This document shows positions 63,708-64,000 of a DNA stretch of 64,000 nt, piece by piece (position 1 is the first letter of the stretch; every line of letters begins with the position of its first letter). Source of the DNA: Ferrimicrobium acidiphilum DSM 19497 (GTDB lineage: Bacteria; Actinomycetota; Acidimicrobiia; Acidimicrobiales; Acidimicrobiaceae); NCBI RefSeq assembly GCF_000949255.1, contig NZ_JXUW01000006.1:1-64000 (forward strand), read 5' to 3'. Both the position numbers and the translations under genes were made by a program. The notes beneath the pieces were generated by a model. That model did not search any database. It was given only the letters and a program-made list of their open reading frames with translations, and was not told the DNA's origin.

Positions 63708-64000
63708 GCCACTCCTATATCAATCGAGAGCTGAAGCCAGTCTTCGAATTCAACACTGTCACCTCCGAGTTCGCCGATGACTGCCGTTTGCAATCCCTCG
63801 TTCCTGAGGTAGTCGAGTAGCTCAGCCGGCTTCTCCGTGGCGAGCAGGAAGCGGCTCGGGTGTTCGCCGAGCAAGGCCTCTACACTTGCATCCGCCAGCT
63901 CGATTCGAATTCCCTTTGCTGCAAGGCGAGCGAGCTTCACGGTTCCGGCGAGGAGGCCTCCAGCGCCTAGGTTGGTAGCAGCGTTGACGAGATCATCGGC
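63704..64000 (-). CDS. PurL-like (AIRS C-terminal-fold) protein, C-terminal part (partial)
   Basis: The visible 98 residues run off the window end. They resemble the C-terminal AIR-synthase-type domain of phosphoribosylformylglycinamidine synthase subunits: TNLGAGGLLAGTVKLARLAA, then LLGEHPSRFLLATEK and LQTAVIGELGGDS. The usual HDVSDGGL motif reads NLGAGGL here. It is the gene upstream of the 61212-63707 glycosyltransferase and overlaps it by four bases. Whether it is true PurL or a divergent relative cannot be told from this part. Confidence 0.5.
   Translation of the reverse strand, partial: ADDLVNAATNLGAGGLLAGTVKLARLAAKGIRIELADASVEALLGEHPSRFLLATEKPAELLDYLRNEGLQTAVIGELGGDSVEFEDWLQLSIDIGVA

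Overview
The window looks like a chromosomal piece of a moderately G+C-rich actinobacterium, most likely an acidophilic Acidimicrobiia member of the Ferrimicrobium/Acidithrix type. That placement is inference from gene content: a dnaK-grpE-dnaJ-hspR operon with a HAIR-type operator, an actinobacterial-style class E/F sortase, and an actinobacterial-type extracellular contractile injection system (eCIS). No rRNA, tRNA or CRISPR array was recognised.

Layout. (1) 1-7708, plus strand: the distal part of an eCIS operon, with the sheath C-terminus, two tube proteins, an assembly-type protein, a 56-aa small protein, a 1000-aa DUF4157 protein, the gp25 baseplate wedge, a J-type baseplate protein and an Afp12-like tail protein. 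Genes are nearly all overlapping. No LysM or VgrG-like spike gene lies between the second tube gene and gp25. (2) 7955-13039: a minus-strand operon of a glutamine-synthetase-like ligase, an RpiR regulator and a FluG-type amidohydrolase, divergent from an APC permease, with an inverted repeat between them. This is probably an amine or amino-acid catabolic module. (3) 13690-18312: two paralogous family-5 solute-binding lipoproteins. The second is broken by a 7-bp tandem duplication, and a decayed copy of a sortase/gpmA junction lies between them. (4) 19334-22621: a CshA-like adhesin with 33-bp repeats, its sortase, and convergent gpmA. (5) 23686-31529: dnaK-grpE-dnaJ-hspR, then clpB. (6) 32700-41444: a gene-poor stretch with a methyltransferase, a degenerate PurC-like protein, an intact IS1634-type element inside a 48-bp tandem repeat, and a large Tat-type secreted protein. 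(7) 41826-64000: a glycosyltransferase island with six very large GT proteins, mostly with two GT2 domains each, broken up by malic enzyme, a PilZ protein and a group II intron. The window ends inside a PurL-like gene.

How the parts fit. The right half is devoted to the cell surface: multi-domain glycosyltransferases, a methyltransferase, a c-di-GMP-type PilZ protein, a secreted S-layer-like protein and a sorted adhesin are consistent with making and decorating an exopolysaccharide or glycoprotein envelope. The left half holds an injection machine and nutrient uptake and catabolism. Mobile DNA and decay are conspicuous: an IS with 6-bp target duplications, a group II intron placed directly behind the stop codon of a transposase remnant, a frameshifted transporter gene and a decayed segmental duplication. 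About 9 kb of spacer longer than 300 bp shows no convincing gene.
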